DNA of 64,000 nucleotides from JAFGIN01 sp050301235 (GTDB lineage: Bacteria; Fibrobacterota; Chitinivibrionia; Chitinivibrionales; Chitinispirillaceae): contig JBNKZD010000204.1 of the NCBI GenBank assembly GCA_050301235.1, forward strand, positions 33,150-97,149. Direction: 5' to 3'. Below, in pieces: positions 1 to 8,610 of the stretch. The first letter of the stretch is position 1; every line of letters starts with the position of its first letter. The notes beneath the pieces are model-generated. The model was given only the letters and a program-made list of their open reading frames with translations, was not told where the DNA came from and searched no databases. A program made the translations under genes and the position numbers.

Positions 1-1
1 A

Positions 2-2476
2 GTTCATGTAATAACCGCTAACGATTATTTGGCATCACGTGATTACCAGTGGATCGGTCCTGTTCTGGATGTGCTTGGCATTAAAAGCACCTTTCTTGAC
101 AAATGTATTACCTGTAAAAGTAACTGTTATTCAACTTCTGTTGTTTTTGGTTCAGACAAGGAGTTCCTGTTTGATTATCTCAGGGATTCAATGCGACCAC
201 ATGATCTACCCAGGCAGTGTATGGTTCGTGAAAATGTTCTTGTTGACGAAGGTGATCACATACTTCTCGACGAATTGATGACCCCTGCAATTATTTCAAA
301 AGAGCAACCGGATTCCAATCCCTATCGTCTCAAAGCAGATACGATTGTCCGCAATTTAAACAATTTACAGGATAACGCATGCAGCAGCCTTCTTGGGATG
401 TTGAATTCCAGTAGATTCACATTACATTCGAAAGAGCAACTGTCTGCAATCACCGCTTTGCGATACAGTGGAAAAATGAATAAGGAAATGTTTGAGTTTT
501 TTGAACAAAAAAGGGCTGCGGTAATTGAATCAGAACGTTTTGAATTCAAAATGTTAATGAAAAATGAAGAGGCCGACTGGTACGCAAAGCACCTTTACTT
601 TATAGTCAATCATCAGGAGAAAAGTTGTGTTTTTACCGACCGGGGAATGGATTATATTGAAAAGGAGCTTGGACAGTCAGTTTTTACACTGCCTGAATGC
701 TACAATGATAATGATTTTGATGTCGCGCATTATCAACTTCTTGCATCACTTCAAAGTGCCCTTATTGCTTATACACTGCTGAAACGTGATATCGACTATA
801 TCATTCGTGATTCGAAAATTGAAGTAATAACAACCTCAATCGGCAGAGCAGACAGTCTGAAACGATTCAGACACGATCTTTCAGGAGCTGTTGCAATAAA
901 AGAACAGGTAGAATATGATGGTGACTCCTTAAGCGTAACACGGTCAACCATTGCAGCATTTATCAAAGAATATCAACATTGCGCCATATTATCGGGTACA
1001 CTTCTTCCAGATCATACAGACTTTGAAAAAATATACAATATTAGAGCTTTTCATGTACCATTTGACAAAGTTTCGATTGTAAGACACCAGGGCGGAAAAA
1101 TTTATCAGGACAGCAGCTCAAAACTCGATGCAATTCTCAAAGAGGTTCTCTATTTTCATTCATTTGGACGGCCAATCCTTATTGGTACAAATTCCATTAT
1201 CAACTCAGAAGCAATCGCTGGCAATTTAATTGCAAATGGAGTATTAGTTCGCATTCTGTGTGCAAAAAACGAGGAAGAGGAATCAGGAATTATTGCACAG
1301 GCTGGAGGGTACGGTTCCGTAACTGTAGCGACAAATATGGCTGGGCGAGGCTGTGATATCAATGTGCCAAAAGAAACAGAACGTCGTATCTGTCATACAT
1401 TCGCAGAGTACCTCAAGGATCAAACTTCAAAATGCAATATTATTTACATTCAATGTGAATCAAAATACGAATCTGAAATTCTGTGCAATCAATTAATCAT
1501 CTCCGGAATCAGCTATGAAACCAGCATACAGCAACAACAGTTGTCAACATTCAAAGTTCAGGGTAAACTGCAAACCGGCACGGTTACCTTGAAATTCGGG
1601 CTTGGTCTTCATGTAATTATTTCTGAATGTTGCACTTCGAGACGAATTGAAATGCAATTACGAGGAAGAACGGGACGCCAGGGAAATCCGGGTAGTTCGA
1701 GTCTTTTCATATCACTTCAGGATGATGCACTGGTTGCAGTACCATCGGTACGCTGGCTTGGAATGGGGATAAATCGCTGGTTCGGGCACCCGAACCACCC
1801 AATTTTAATGCGATTTTTTCTCTGGATGATCAATTTAGCCACTGAGGGCAATCAGAGATTTTTTCGTGATGAGCAACTTTTTTTCGACTCTGTTTCTGAA
1901 ACTTATCGAAAACGTGTAGTGGAACTAAGAGAAAAAGCTATAGAATCTGAATCACACGATCTGTTCTGCAGATCAATTACAATATTTATAGAGTATCTTA
2001 ATGAAGAGTTACTGTTTATTGATCGCTATGAAAGCCGTATTTCTTTTGTAATTTCGAGGCTTCGAACGGTATTTTCATTACATGAGCTGCAGTTTCCGAA
2101 TCAACTGTTAGACAAAAGAGGAACTATCGATCAGGGGGTTGGGGCGTGGCTTACAGGTTTATTGACAACAAGAAATGTCCGAATTCCGAAAAAAGATCTG
2201 TTGGCTCTTTTTTGCTCCTGTCTTGATGATACCTGGGCTACATTTGCCGCAGCACTGGAATGTTACTGGGAACAAGCCCATTTGTTCGCTTTTTCCGGAC
2301 GCGATCCCAAAACAACCTTTATTGATATTACATTCTCGAAATGGCATGAGGCAGTTTTTGCAATGTATGAGAATTTTCTTTTGAAATTATATATTTTCGT
2401 ACCGGATTTTAAAGAAAAAATCAAACTCAGAACAAATTTTTCAGACAATGAGCTTGAAACACTCCTGACTCGATAG
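2..2476 (+). CDS. SecA-like translocase ATPase paralogue (5' end outside window)
   Basis: The reading frame is open from base 2 and begins inside the SecA-type motif VHVITANDYLASRD, so the Walker A region lies upstream of the window. A TTG at 29 is only an internal codon. Visible SecA hallmarks, in order: the DEAD-like VDEGD followed by LLDELMTPAIIS (SecA: DEVDSILIDEARTPLIIS), the VATNMAGRGCDI motif and the MQLRGRTGRQGNPGSS motif VI, then a helical-scaffold-like tail. The C-terminal zinc-binding tail of housekeeping SecA is absent and overall divergence is high. It therefore looks like an accessory SecA paralogue, not the main translocase. The next genes encode DUF2170, PspA and J-domain proteins, which suggests a role tied to the inner membrane or protein quality control; that role is inference. 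The family assignment is firm and the substrate is unknown. Confidence 0.88.
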   Translation, partial: VHVITANDYLASRDYQWIGPVLDVLGIKSTFLDKCITCKSNCYSTSVVFGSDKEFLFDYLRDSMRPHDLPRQCMVRENVLVDEGDHILLDELMTPAIISKEQPDSNPYRLKADTIVRNLNNLQDNACSSLLGMLNSSRFTLHSKEQLSAITALRYSGKMNKEMFEFFEQKRAAVIESERFEFKMLMKNEEADWYAKHLYFIVNHQEKSCVFTDRGMDYIEKELGQSVFTLPECYNDNDFDVAHYQLLASLQSALIAYTLLKRDIDYIIRDSKIEVITTSIGRADSLKRFRHDLSGAVAIKEQVEYDGDSLSVTRSTIAAFIKEYQHCAILSGTLLPDHTDFEKIYNIRAFHVPFDKVSIVRHQGGKIYQDSSSKLDAILKEVLYFHSFGRPILIGTNSIINSEAIAGNLIANGVLVRILCAKNEEEESGIIAQAGGYGSVTVATNMAGRGCDINVPKETERRICHTFAEYLKDQTSKCNIIYIQCESKYESEILCNQLIISGISYETSIQQQQLSTFKVQGKLQTGTVTLKFGLGLHVIISECCTSRRIEMQLRGRTGRQGNPGSSSLFISLQDDALVAVPSVRWLGMGINRWFGHPNHPILMRFFLWMINLATEGNQRFFRDEQLFFDSVSETYRKRVVELREKAIESESHDLFCRSITIFIEYLNEELLFIDRYESRISFVISRLRTVFSLHELQFPNQLLDKRGTIDQGVGAWLTGLLTTRNVRIPKKDLLALFCSCLDDTWATFAAALECYWEQAHLFAFSGRDPKTTFIDITFSKWHEAVFAMYENFLLKLYIFVPDFKEKIKLRTNFSDNELETLLTR

Positions 2477-2568
2477 GTATTTTTTTTGTAATCCGGTATT
2501 ATCTGAAATTAATTTGTATTTATATAACGATTTTAAACAAATATACCCTGATTAAAAATGGAGGTCAA

Positions 2569-2982
2569 ATGTTCGAAAACGCATTAGTGAAAACGATCAG
2601 TAAAATGCCTATTATTGAATTTCTTATCGAAAAAGGCTACGTGGTAGAAAAGGTAAGCGAAAATGTCTTTTCAGTTAATAAGAGTGAAGAGCTACCCGTT
2701 TACATGAGTATTGAGGGCTCGACGCTATATTTTGAGGCCGATCTTGGAAACATTTCCGAGATAGCAACCAAGGAACTCTATTTTTCTCTCCTCGATTTAA
2801 ACACAGAAATACTTCCTGTAAGTTTAGGTATCGATACAACGAAAACAGATGACCCACGTCTGGTACTGGTTGAAAGCAGAGAAATTGACAACTTGGACGA
2901 CAATGAGATATTATCGGTTCTTGATGCAATAGAGCTTGCAATAGACAAACTTGAAAATGTTTTATCTGGCTATATGAAATAA
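2569..2982 (+). CDS. DUF2170 (YjfI-like) protein
   Basis: A 137-residue acidic soluble protein with no signal peptide or membrane segment. Its layout matches the DUF2170/YjfI family: an N-terminal helix ending in a glycine turn, a strand pair with LPVYMSIEG, then a central LPVSLGIDT segment and a long C-terminal helix (DAIELAIDKLENVLSGYM). In E. coli yjfI precedes yjfJ, a PspA-family gene, and here too the next gene encodes a PspA-like protein. The start is supported by GGAGGT four bases upstream of the ATG. Its stop codon overlaps the ribosome-binding site of the next gene, so the two are co-translated. Biochemical role unknown; a PspA partner or regulator is the contextual guess. Confidence 0.72.
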   Translation: MFENALVKTISKMPIIEFLIEKGYVVEKVSENVFSVNKSEELPVYMSIEGSTLYFEADLGNISEIATKELYFSLLDLNTEILPVSLGIDTTKTDDPRLVLVESREIDNLDDNEILSVLDAIELAIDKLENVLSGYMK

Positions 2983-2991
2983 GGAGAAATG

Positions 2992-3678
2992 ATGAGTATA
3001 TTTGGAAGACTGTTTAAAATAGGTGAAGCAAATGCGAACAAGGTCCTCGATAAGCTTGAAAAGCCGGAGGTAATGCTGGAACAGGCAATTCGTGATCAGG
3101 AAAAGCATATTCGTGAATCACGTCAACAAGTGCAAAGTGTTATCGCAACAGAACGACAGACAAAGGCGCTTTTAGATCAGGAAAAGGAGAATGCCGCAGC
3201 ATGGCAATCAAAAGCTGAAGCTGCGCTCAGAGCTGGTAATGAAGAACTCGCAACAAAAGCACTTGTCCGTAGCGAGGAGCACACTGGTAAATCCAATACG
3301 CTGCAGCCCCAGTGGGAAGCCCAGAGAGCTGAGGTCGAGAAACTCAAATCAGCAATCAACAAATTAGAGAGTGAATTGTCTGAATTGAAGCGAAATAAGG
3401 ATATAATTATTGCTCAGAGTAAAATGGCTGAAGTCAAAAAATCCATTTTTGAAGCAAAAGCGCAAATTGGAAATAAAAGTGGTCAGACACAGGCACTTAT
3501 CGAGCGTATGAAAGAAAAAGCAAAGCGCACATCTTTCGAAGCCGATGCAGCAGAGGAACTTGCCGAAATCTCCGGTGGGGATGAACTTGAAAAAGAGTTC
3601 GCCAAAATTGGTACAACTGCGGTAAGTCCAGGTGTTCAGGATAAACTGGCAGCCCTTAAGGCAAAATTAAATAACTAA
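2992..3678 (+). CDS. PspA/IM30-family envelope stress protein
   Basis: Begins MSIFGRLFKIGEANANKVLDKLEKPEVMLEQAIRD-type sequence, the amphipathic first helix and hairpin of PspA/Vipp1 proteins, followed by about 180 residues of heptad-rich coiled coil. Length (228 residues) is normal for the family. PspA proteins bind stressed inner membrane and form ESCRT-III-like assemblies. An ATG three bases earlier (2989) is possible, but the AAGGAG at 2981-2986 is only two bases from it and five from this one, so 2992 is preferred. Directly follows the DUF2170 gene and is followed by a strong intrinsic terminator, so this looks like the end of the SecA-like/DUF2170/PspA transcript. Confidence 0.9.
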   Translation: MSIFGRLFKIGEANANKVLDKLEKPEVMLEQAIRDQEKHIRESRQQVQSVIATERQTKALLDQEKENAAAWQSKAEAALRAGNEELATKALVRSEEHTGKSNTLQPQWEAQRAEVEKLKSAINKLESELSELKRNKDIIIAQSKMAEVKKSIFEAKAQIGNKSGQTQALIERMKEKAKRTSFEADAAEELAEISGGDELEKEFAKIGTTAVSPGVQDKLAALKAKLNN

Positions 3679-3691
3679 GCAGCTAAATTTG

Positions 3692-3720
3692 AAACTCCTG
3701 CAATCAGCAGGAGTTTTCTA
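3692..3720 (+). terminator. Intrinsic terminator after pspA-like gene
   Basis: Perfect 10-bp stem (AAACTCCTGC at 3692-3701 with GCAGGAGTTT at 3707-3716), a 5-base loop and a short T-rich tail, 13 bases after the stop codon of the PspA-like gene. Confidence 0.85.
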
Positions 3721-3758
3721 CCCAGGTTTCATCTCCAGCTTCTCTAAAGTAGGCAAAA

Positions 3759-4136
3759 ATGATACGGAGAATTCTAAGAATTGTAAAAGCGAATATCGAA
3801 CATTCAACTCAGAAGTGGCAACATCCCCCCCGTTCAACATCATCAGATTATGATAAAAAACAGTACACATTTAACGAGAACGCCTCCTCAGAACAAACGC
3901 CTCAAAAATCTACGAGTATAAATCAGCAAGTAATTGATGATCTCGCTTATTTTGGACTGAAACCACCATCAAGCCTTAAAGAAGTGACAGCAGCCCGTAA
4001 TCGTGAAATGCTAAAATATCACCCTGATAAGTTTGCATCAGATCCGGAAAAGGCACAATATGCAAACGAAATCGCTCTTCTTTACAATACAGCATTCGAC
4101 CGGTTAAAAATACATTTTAGCAATCAGGACAATTAA
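3759..4136 (+). CDS. Small J-domain protein
   Basis: A 125-residue protein whose last 65 residues form a J domain: helix II ends in the invariant HPD (residues 88-90, LKYHPDKFASDPEKAQ) and helix III follows (NEIALLYNTAFDRLKIHF). The first 55 residues are polar, Ser/Thr/Gln-rich and probably disordered, with a basic N-terminus (MIRRILRIVK) that could lie on the membrane. J domains stimulate DnaK ATPase. No zinc-finger or client-binding domain is present, so it is a targeting co-chaperone and not a DnaJ orthologue. It sits 38 bases after a terminator and is probably transcribed separately from the upstream PspA module, although the neighbourhood suggests related duty. Confidence 0.8.
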   Translation: MIRRILRIVKANIEHSTQKWQHPPRSTSSDYDKKQYTFNENASSEQTPQKSTSINQQVIDDLAYFGLKPPSSLKEVTAARNREMLKYHPDKFASDPEKAQYANEIALLYNTAFDRLKIHFSNQDN

Positions 4137-4290
4137 ACACCGTTCTTATTTGGCATACTCTAACACACGTGTATGTGTATCTGGAGCATGGAGACTATTT
4201 ATCAGAGATTTCATTTAAAACGTCCTTTTGCAACAGATTTTGAATTTCAGAACTCGCTAAAAGCGGGATATTTAATCCAGATTGATAATT

Positions 4291-5760
4291 CTATTGTACA
4301 GTTTTTTTCGGCTTTATTAGCAGCAATGTTACTCCAAAGACCACCAGAGAGACGGCTACACCAAAAACCGATGTGTCGATTTTTGACAGTAGAGTGTACA
4401 GGTTCTCAGGAAAAACCGCTATGCCTTTTTCCTGAAGTCCAAGCAGCCCTTTGTATATCATAGCTGCAACAGTTGCTATTAACATGGTAAGGAGTATATG
4501 AAGCGAGAAGGCCCGTGAACGGTTTTTAAGAAGGGCCCCTGCAATTACAGGAAGAATAACCGCTGGTGCCCAGACATGATAGGTAAAAAGTAACAATCCG
4601 ATAATATCTGACCAGAGCGTAGCTATCAGAACAGCCAGCACCCCGAGTGAAAAGGTGCATATACGTGCTATTGTCAAAAGAGAATGTTGGGGACTGTCTT
4701 TCCATTTCAGTTGATGTTCAAACAGGTCTTTCACAAAAATAGCAGTTGAAGAATTGAGCGCTGAGTCTGCAGATGACATGACAGCCATAAGAAGTGCGCC
4801 AACGATCAGCCCGGCAATAACTGCGTTGTTAAGATGCTGGATAACCATTGGGAGTGCCTGCTGTGGATCGATGTTCGGGAAATGGAGCCGGGCATAGAAA
4901 GAAATAAAAAAGAGAATAACCGGAAATGTGAGTGCAAGAAAAATACCTACTCCCGCAATGCCACGTCTGGTTTCTCTGATATCTTTACCAATGCAATAAC
5001 GCGTAGCATAACCGGGGGCAAATGTTTCACCAAGTAAAAAAGCCAGAAACGTGGTAATAAGTGTAAGCCACCCCTTTCCACCGTGCAGGCTGAAAAAAGT
5101 ATCGGGAATTTCAGAAGGGCTCACAGCAGCATTATGTACGATACCCGGAATGCAAAATGCTACAGTTATGATAAACCCGACAAATAAAATTATAAACTGA
5201 TAGACATCTGTATGAATAACTGCTTTTAATCCCCCTGCAGTACTGTAAATTACCACTATAAGCCCGCCAGTAATTATTGCAATTCTAAGCACAGTGGTTG
5301 CGTTCGCAAATTGAGGAAGTATAGCAGAAAGAACACTTCCAAACGCAGCCATCTGGGCTGCGACGATAAAAACCGAAAAAAGTAATGAAAGTATCAGGAT
5401 AACAAATCGGGGTCCCTCTCCGAAACGATATCCAAAATAACCGGCGACTGTGTAAAGTTTTGCTTCTCTGAATTGTGGGGCAACTACAAGGCCGCTGAAA
5501 ATAAAGTGGATATACCATCCGGTAGAAACAAGAACCATAAGAATTCCCCAATCGTAGGTCTTCGCTATAGCTCCGATTGAGGCACCGCCACCAATAACAG
5601 TCGCTCCCATCGTACAAAACAAAAAAAACCAGTTAACTGATCTACCTGCAACCAGAAAATCATCTGTACTTTCGATTTCACGTGCTTTTGATACACCCTT
5701 AACGAAAATAAAGAGCATATATGCAGCAACAATTATCCAGATAATGGTATTATATTCCAA
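4291..5760 (-). CDS. Sodium:solute symporter (SSS family)
   Basis: A 489-residue polytopic protein with about 13 hydrophobic segments. Near the N-terminus DDFLVAGRSVNWFF followed by GATVIGGGASIGAIAKTYDWG is the typical SSS signature (PutP/PanF/SGLT superfamily), and the TAGGLKAVIHTDVYQFIILF stretch in TM5-6 is also family-typical. It would use the sodium gradient to import a small organic solute; the substrate cannot be read from sequence. The start is a TTG with GGAG about nine bases upstream. The gene follows a methyltransferase by 15 bases and the two share a promoter at 6917-6946. Upstream amino-acid-modifying genes make an amino acid or derivative the most plausible substrate, as an inference. 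Confidence 0.88.
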   Translation of the reverse strand: MEYNTIIWIIVAAYMLFIFVKGVSKAREIESTDDFLVAGRSVNWFFLFCTMGATVIGGGASIGAIAKTYDWGILMVLVSTGWYIHFIFSGLVVAPQFREAKLYTVAGYFGYRFGEGPRFVILILSLLFSVFIVAAQMAAFGSVLSAILPQFANATTVLRIAIITGGLIVVIYSTAGGLKAVIHTDVYQFIILFVGFIITVAFCIPGIVHNAAVSPSEIPDTFFSLHGGKGWLTLITTFLAFLLGETFAPGYATRYCIGKDIRETRRGIAGVGIFLALTFPVILFFISFYARLHFPNIDPQQALPMVIQHLNNAVIAGLIVGALLMAVMSSADSALNSSTAIFVKDLFEHQLKWKDSPQHSLLTIARICTFSLGVLAVLIATLWSDIIGLLLFTYHVWAPAVILPVIAGALLKNRSRAFSLHILLTMLIATVAAMIYKGLLGLQEKGIAVFPENLYTLLSKIDTSVFGVAVSLVVFGVTLLLIKPKKTVQ

Positions 5761-5775
5761 TGGTTCGTCTCCGTT

Positions 5776-6822
5776 CTACCGATTCAGGGGGGTAAGGTTC
5801 CAGTTACGTGCTAATGGTTCAAATGCTCCATTATAATCAACAACGGCAAGTTGTGCAGGTTCTCCCCGGAGACGATCCAACTGATATCCGGGTATATGCC
5901 ACAGTGTGCCATCTTCCCAGAACTCTCTCATCCAATCTTTGATCTTTTCTGTTGAATACCAGTTGGAATGGTATTCATTGTAGGTATCGATATGCCCGGT
6001 TTCGATAACTTTTTTTACAGCATCACTGTTACGATAAAGTTTAAAATTATGTTCGATGCACTTGTTATCATTGTTGAAGACATCAACCAGAATAGTTTGC
6101 TCCCTGTCATAAGCTCGTTTATAACAATTTGGTACAAGCGTATTACCCGGTTTTGCATAACTATTGGGAGTGAGCCAGCAGGGTTGTCCACTTACATCCA
6201 TAGTCGATTCATAGTTCCCAAGAGCATATCCTTCGACTGCTTCCCGACAGTAACAACTTATGAGTGCTATGCCATTCTTTGGTTTAACATACCGCTGCAT
6301 AACCTTGAAAAGATTACATGCCCCCTCCTCTCCCTGCATCACCCCGATGGAGTTACATACACTGAGTGCCAGAGGGATATGTTCACCGGTATAGGGTTCA
6401 ACATCAAATGCAGAACCGATATCGAAAGCAAGGTATTCTGGATAGAGAGAAGCAAGTCCAGCTGAAACAAGGTTCTGCCGTGCGATCTCAATCATCTGCT
6501 CCGAAAAATCAATACCCCCGACATGATTCAATCCACCCTTTTTGGGGTGTATCCGTTTACCTTCAGAGGTAGAAGAGCTATCTTTTAGAAATGGAGCGAG
6601 GAGTGTATGGATTCTTCCCGAACCGCATCCGAAATCGTAGCAATCCAGAGTCAATGATCGGTCACGGGTGAGAAATAGAACAAGCTTATCAATAAAGCTA
6701 TGCTCAAATGATTCATATGCGGTAACATCCGGATGCCCGCGTACAATTTGACGTTCATAGGTAATGGCACATTGTTCCCAGATTGCCCTGTCATGTTCAT
6801 AGCGATGCGGTTGAGTAATCAT
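5776..6822 (-). CDS. Class I SAM-dependent methyltransferase
   Basis: A 348-residue soluble protein. Motif I is at about residues 60-70 (YDFGCGSGRIHTLL), an acidic residue ends the next strand (VGGIDFSEQMIEIARQNL), and a LALSVCNSIGVMQGEEG stretch gives motif IV, all of the Rossmann-type methyltransferase fold. An insert between motif I and II (Ser/Lys-rich, about residues 80-95) is unusual. The C-terminal 120 residues, rich in Tyr, Asn and Trp, probably form the substrate cap. It is the first gene of a two-gene unit with the downstream symporter. Substrate unknown; a small molecule is more likely than nucleic acid because no RNA-binding domain is visible. Confidence 0.82.
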   Translation of the reverse strand: MITQPHRYEHDRAIWEQCAITYERQIVRGHPDVTAYESFEHSFIDKLVLFLTRDRSLTLDCYDFGCGSGRIHTLLAPFLKDSSSTSEGKRIHPKKGGLNHVGGIDFSEQMIEIARQNLVSAGLASLYPEYLAFDIGSAFDVEPYTGEHIPLALSVCNSIGVMQGEEGACNLFKVMQRYVKPKNGIALISCYCREAVEGYALGNYESTMDVSGQPCWLTPNSYAKPGNTLVPNCYKRAYDREQTILVDVFNNDNKCIEHNFKLYRNSDAVKKVIETGHIDTYNEYHSNWYSTEKIKDWMREFWEDGTLWHIPGYQLDRLRGEPAQLAVVDYNGAFEPLARNWNLTPLNR

Positions 6823-6874
6823 AAATAAATCCCGTAAAATGTAAACCTATACTGCAAACGGCTTAAATGTTAAT

Positions 6875-6893
6875 CTTTGCGGTAATCGCAAAG
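6875..6893 (-). promoter_or_regulatory. Perfect palindrome in leader of methyltransferase-symporter unit
   Basis: CTTTGCG and CGCAAAG separated by GTAAT form a perfect 7-bp inverted repeat. It lies between the -10 box at 6917-6922 and the start codon at 6822, so it would act as an operator overlapping early transcription or as a 5'-UTR hairpin. The regulator is not identifiable. Confidence 0.45.
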
Positions 6894-6916
6894 TTGTAAT
6901 TGATCCGTTCACAGTA

Positions 6917-6946
6917 TATTTAGTCTGAAAAAAACACACTTGTCAA
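6917..6946 (-). promoter_or_regulatory. Sigma-70-type promoter for methyltransferase-symporter genes
   Basis: Read on the minus strand: consensus -35 TTGACA (6946-6941), an 18-base spacer containing seven consecutive T, and -10 TAAATA (6922-6917). It sits in the 154-base gap between the racemase gene and the methyltransferase gene, which shows the latter pair can be expressed on its own. Confidence 0.6.
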
Positions 6947-6976
6947 ACGATTGTTATTTGTGACTGTTTTTCACTT

Positions 6977-8071
6977 TTATGGTGAGGAATCAGTGTCCCT
7001 TATAAGTACCTTGGGAATGTAGCGCCCATTCATAAGGCGTAATAGTGCAGAGTAGGTAAGTTTAAAAGATAGCGTATCACCAACGCTTGCAGTGTCGGTG
7101 TCATCATCAATATGCACAACACTTATATCGCTGCTGGCACCTACAATATGACAGCTATCAGAAAGTGGAATAAGACCACGTACATCGGTATCGAGTTCAC
7201 CAATTGTTATAAGAGCTCGCTTTCCGCGTTGTCCAGGAGTAAGCTCACATTCGTTAGTGTAGGTATCAAAAGGAGCCAAATTCGCAACTTCACCAACTGG
7301 CACCATACTTTTCCTTTTGATTTCAGCAATCTCGGCCTCAAGGATAAATGTATCATCACGGAATTCATTCAGGATACCACCATTAACAAGATCTCTGCCA
7401 AGAAATACCGATTCACCAATTCGCCAGTGATTAATCGCATCTGGAACATGATTTTTATCCAGTAGCGAAAGTGTGGCACTGGTTCCAGCCGAGATCAATT
7501 TCAGTTTGTGTCCGAATTTCAATTCAAGAAGTTCCCGATAAAGGACAAGCTGCATAAGTTGGTCGATATTTGGTATAACCCCGGAAAGGCATCCGATATT
7601 TGCACCAATACCAAGCACTTCAATATTTGGTAAGGAAAATATGTTGGTGTAAAAGTCAATAAGACTGCCGGGAAGTACCCCCTCCCTGAGATCTCCAAGT
7701 TCAATCATAACTATAATTTTATGAATCTTTCCTGCAGCTCTTGCAACCTGATCAAGCTTCCGTATTGTGCTGATTTCACTATTAAGGCTTACTTCCGCGA
7801 TATTTGCAACATCTTCGGTAATTGAAGGGGGAGGAACTCTAAGATACCAGCGTTCGATGGAAGGACAGATTGATGCAAATGAACGTATATTTTCTAACCG
7901 GGTATCACCAAATGAATGGATACCCATTGCAAAAAGCTCTTTTAAAATGCTTTCATTACCGCAGAGTACCTTTGTTACCAATGTCCATGAGCTGTTACGA
8001 AGGCTAACAATGCGGTCAACCTGTTTTATATTGTGTCTGAGAGCATCAATGTTGATACAAAGTTTGCTCAT
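6977..8071 (-). CDS. Alanine/ornithine racemase-family PLP enzyme
   Basis: A 364-residue protein with the alanine-racemase N-terminal TIM-barrel layout. The PLP lysine is K34 in SWTLVTKVLCGN, a GDTRLENI strand-turn follows, then IVMIELGDLREGVLP and a glycine-rich IGANIGCLSG phosphate-binding region, and the INHWRIGESVFLGRD segment. The C-terminal beta domain ends GDTLSFKLTYSALLRLMNGRY, the pattern of the ornithine-racemase/YhfX branch, not of cell-wall Alr. It would interconvert L- and D-forms of an amino acid. The start overlaps the upstream acetyltransferase stop by four bases (ATGA), and GGAGGA lies just before it, indicating translational coupling. Exact substrate is open; D-ornithine or another basic amino acid is inferred. 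Confidence 0.8.
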   Translation of the reverse strand: MSKLCINIDALRHNIKQVDRIVSLRNSSWTLVTKVLCGNESILKELFAMGIHSFGDTRLENIRSFASICPSIERWYLRVPPPSITEDVANIAEVSLNSEISTIRKLDQVARAAGKIHKIIVMIELGDLREGVLPGSLIDFYTNIFSLPNIEVLGIGANIGCLSGVIPNIDQLMQLVLYRELLELKFGHKLKLISAGTSATLSLLDKNHVPDAINHWRIGESVFLGRDLVNGGILNEFRDDTFILEAEIAEIKRKSMVPVGEVANLAPFDTYTNECELTPGQRGKRALITIGELDTDVRGLIPLSDSCHIVGASSDISVVHIDDDTDTASVGDTLSFKLTYSALLRLMNGRYIPKVLIRDTDSSP

Positions 8072-8517
8072 TGGGCTCCTCCATCACGATAGAGGCGCAT
8101 ATCGATATAGGAAGCTGTGAAACCTGTTCTCTCGTAAAGTTTTCGGGCTGGATTCTCTGCTTCAACATGAAGTTTTATAGGACCTTGAGTAATCTCAATA
8201 GCTTTTAAGAGTAATTTGGTTCCTATTCCACGGCCTCGAAGTGAGGTATCAACGGCTAGAAACAGAAGTAAATTGGGGGGAATATACCCCGACATTCCTG
8301 TAGAAAGCATTACCAGTGCCCCGGCAGGAATATCGTTCTCAGTTGCACAAATAATAAATCCTCCTGGTGCCGGACGTCCTTCAAGGGCATCATATACACC
8401 CTTTTGAGTATCAATAAAAGAATCATTGAATGGATACATCCAGCGGTGCAATTGTTCTATCAAGACAGTAAGAGGAAAGACAATTGGAAGTGACGAAATG
8501 TTTTTTGCAACAATCAA
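8068..8517 (-). CDS. GNAT N-acetyltransferase
   Basis: About 149 residues with the GNAT core: a central strand LLLFLAVDTSLRGRGIGTKLL carries the acetyl-CoA pyrophosphate loop (RGRGIG), followed by IKLHVEAENPARKLYERTGF, the classic C-terminal alpha4-beta6 region. It would transfer acetyl from acetyl-CoA to an amine. Pairing with a racemase suggests the amine belongs to an amino acid. The start is uncertain: the only standard start codon in frame is the TTG at 8517, 18 bases after a strong AGGAGG (8536-8541 on the plus strand), and no ATG or GTG lies at the normal distance. A non-standard start or a base error upstream is possible. Confidence 0.8.
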   Translation of the reverse strand: MIVAKNISSLPIVFPLTVLIEQLHRWMYPFNDSFIDTQKGVYDALEGRPAPGGFIICATENDIPAGALVMLSTGMSGYIPPNLLLFLAVDTSLRGRGIGTKLLLKAIEITQGPIKLHVEAENPARKLYERTGFTASYIDMRLYRDGGAQ

Positions 8518-8581
8518 GTCAAGAGAGATGTAGTTCCTCCTTGTTTTGTGTGTAAATAATATCGGTATTGCATTTTATTGA

Positions 8582-8610
8582 AAGATAATCAATCGTACGA
8601 AAGAATGCAA
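8582..8610 (-). promoter_or_regulatory. Candidate promoter for acetyltransferase-racemase genes
   Basis: On the minus strand TTGCAT (8610-8605), a 17-base spacer and TATCTT (8587-8582) give a reasonable sigma-70 match about 65 bases before the coding start. Weak evidence, position only. Confidence 0.35.

Noticed and set aside
5968..6465. 165-residue plus-strand open frame opposite the methyltransferase gene
   Set aside because: Antisense to a well-supported methyltransferase, with no recognisable motif.
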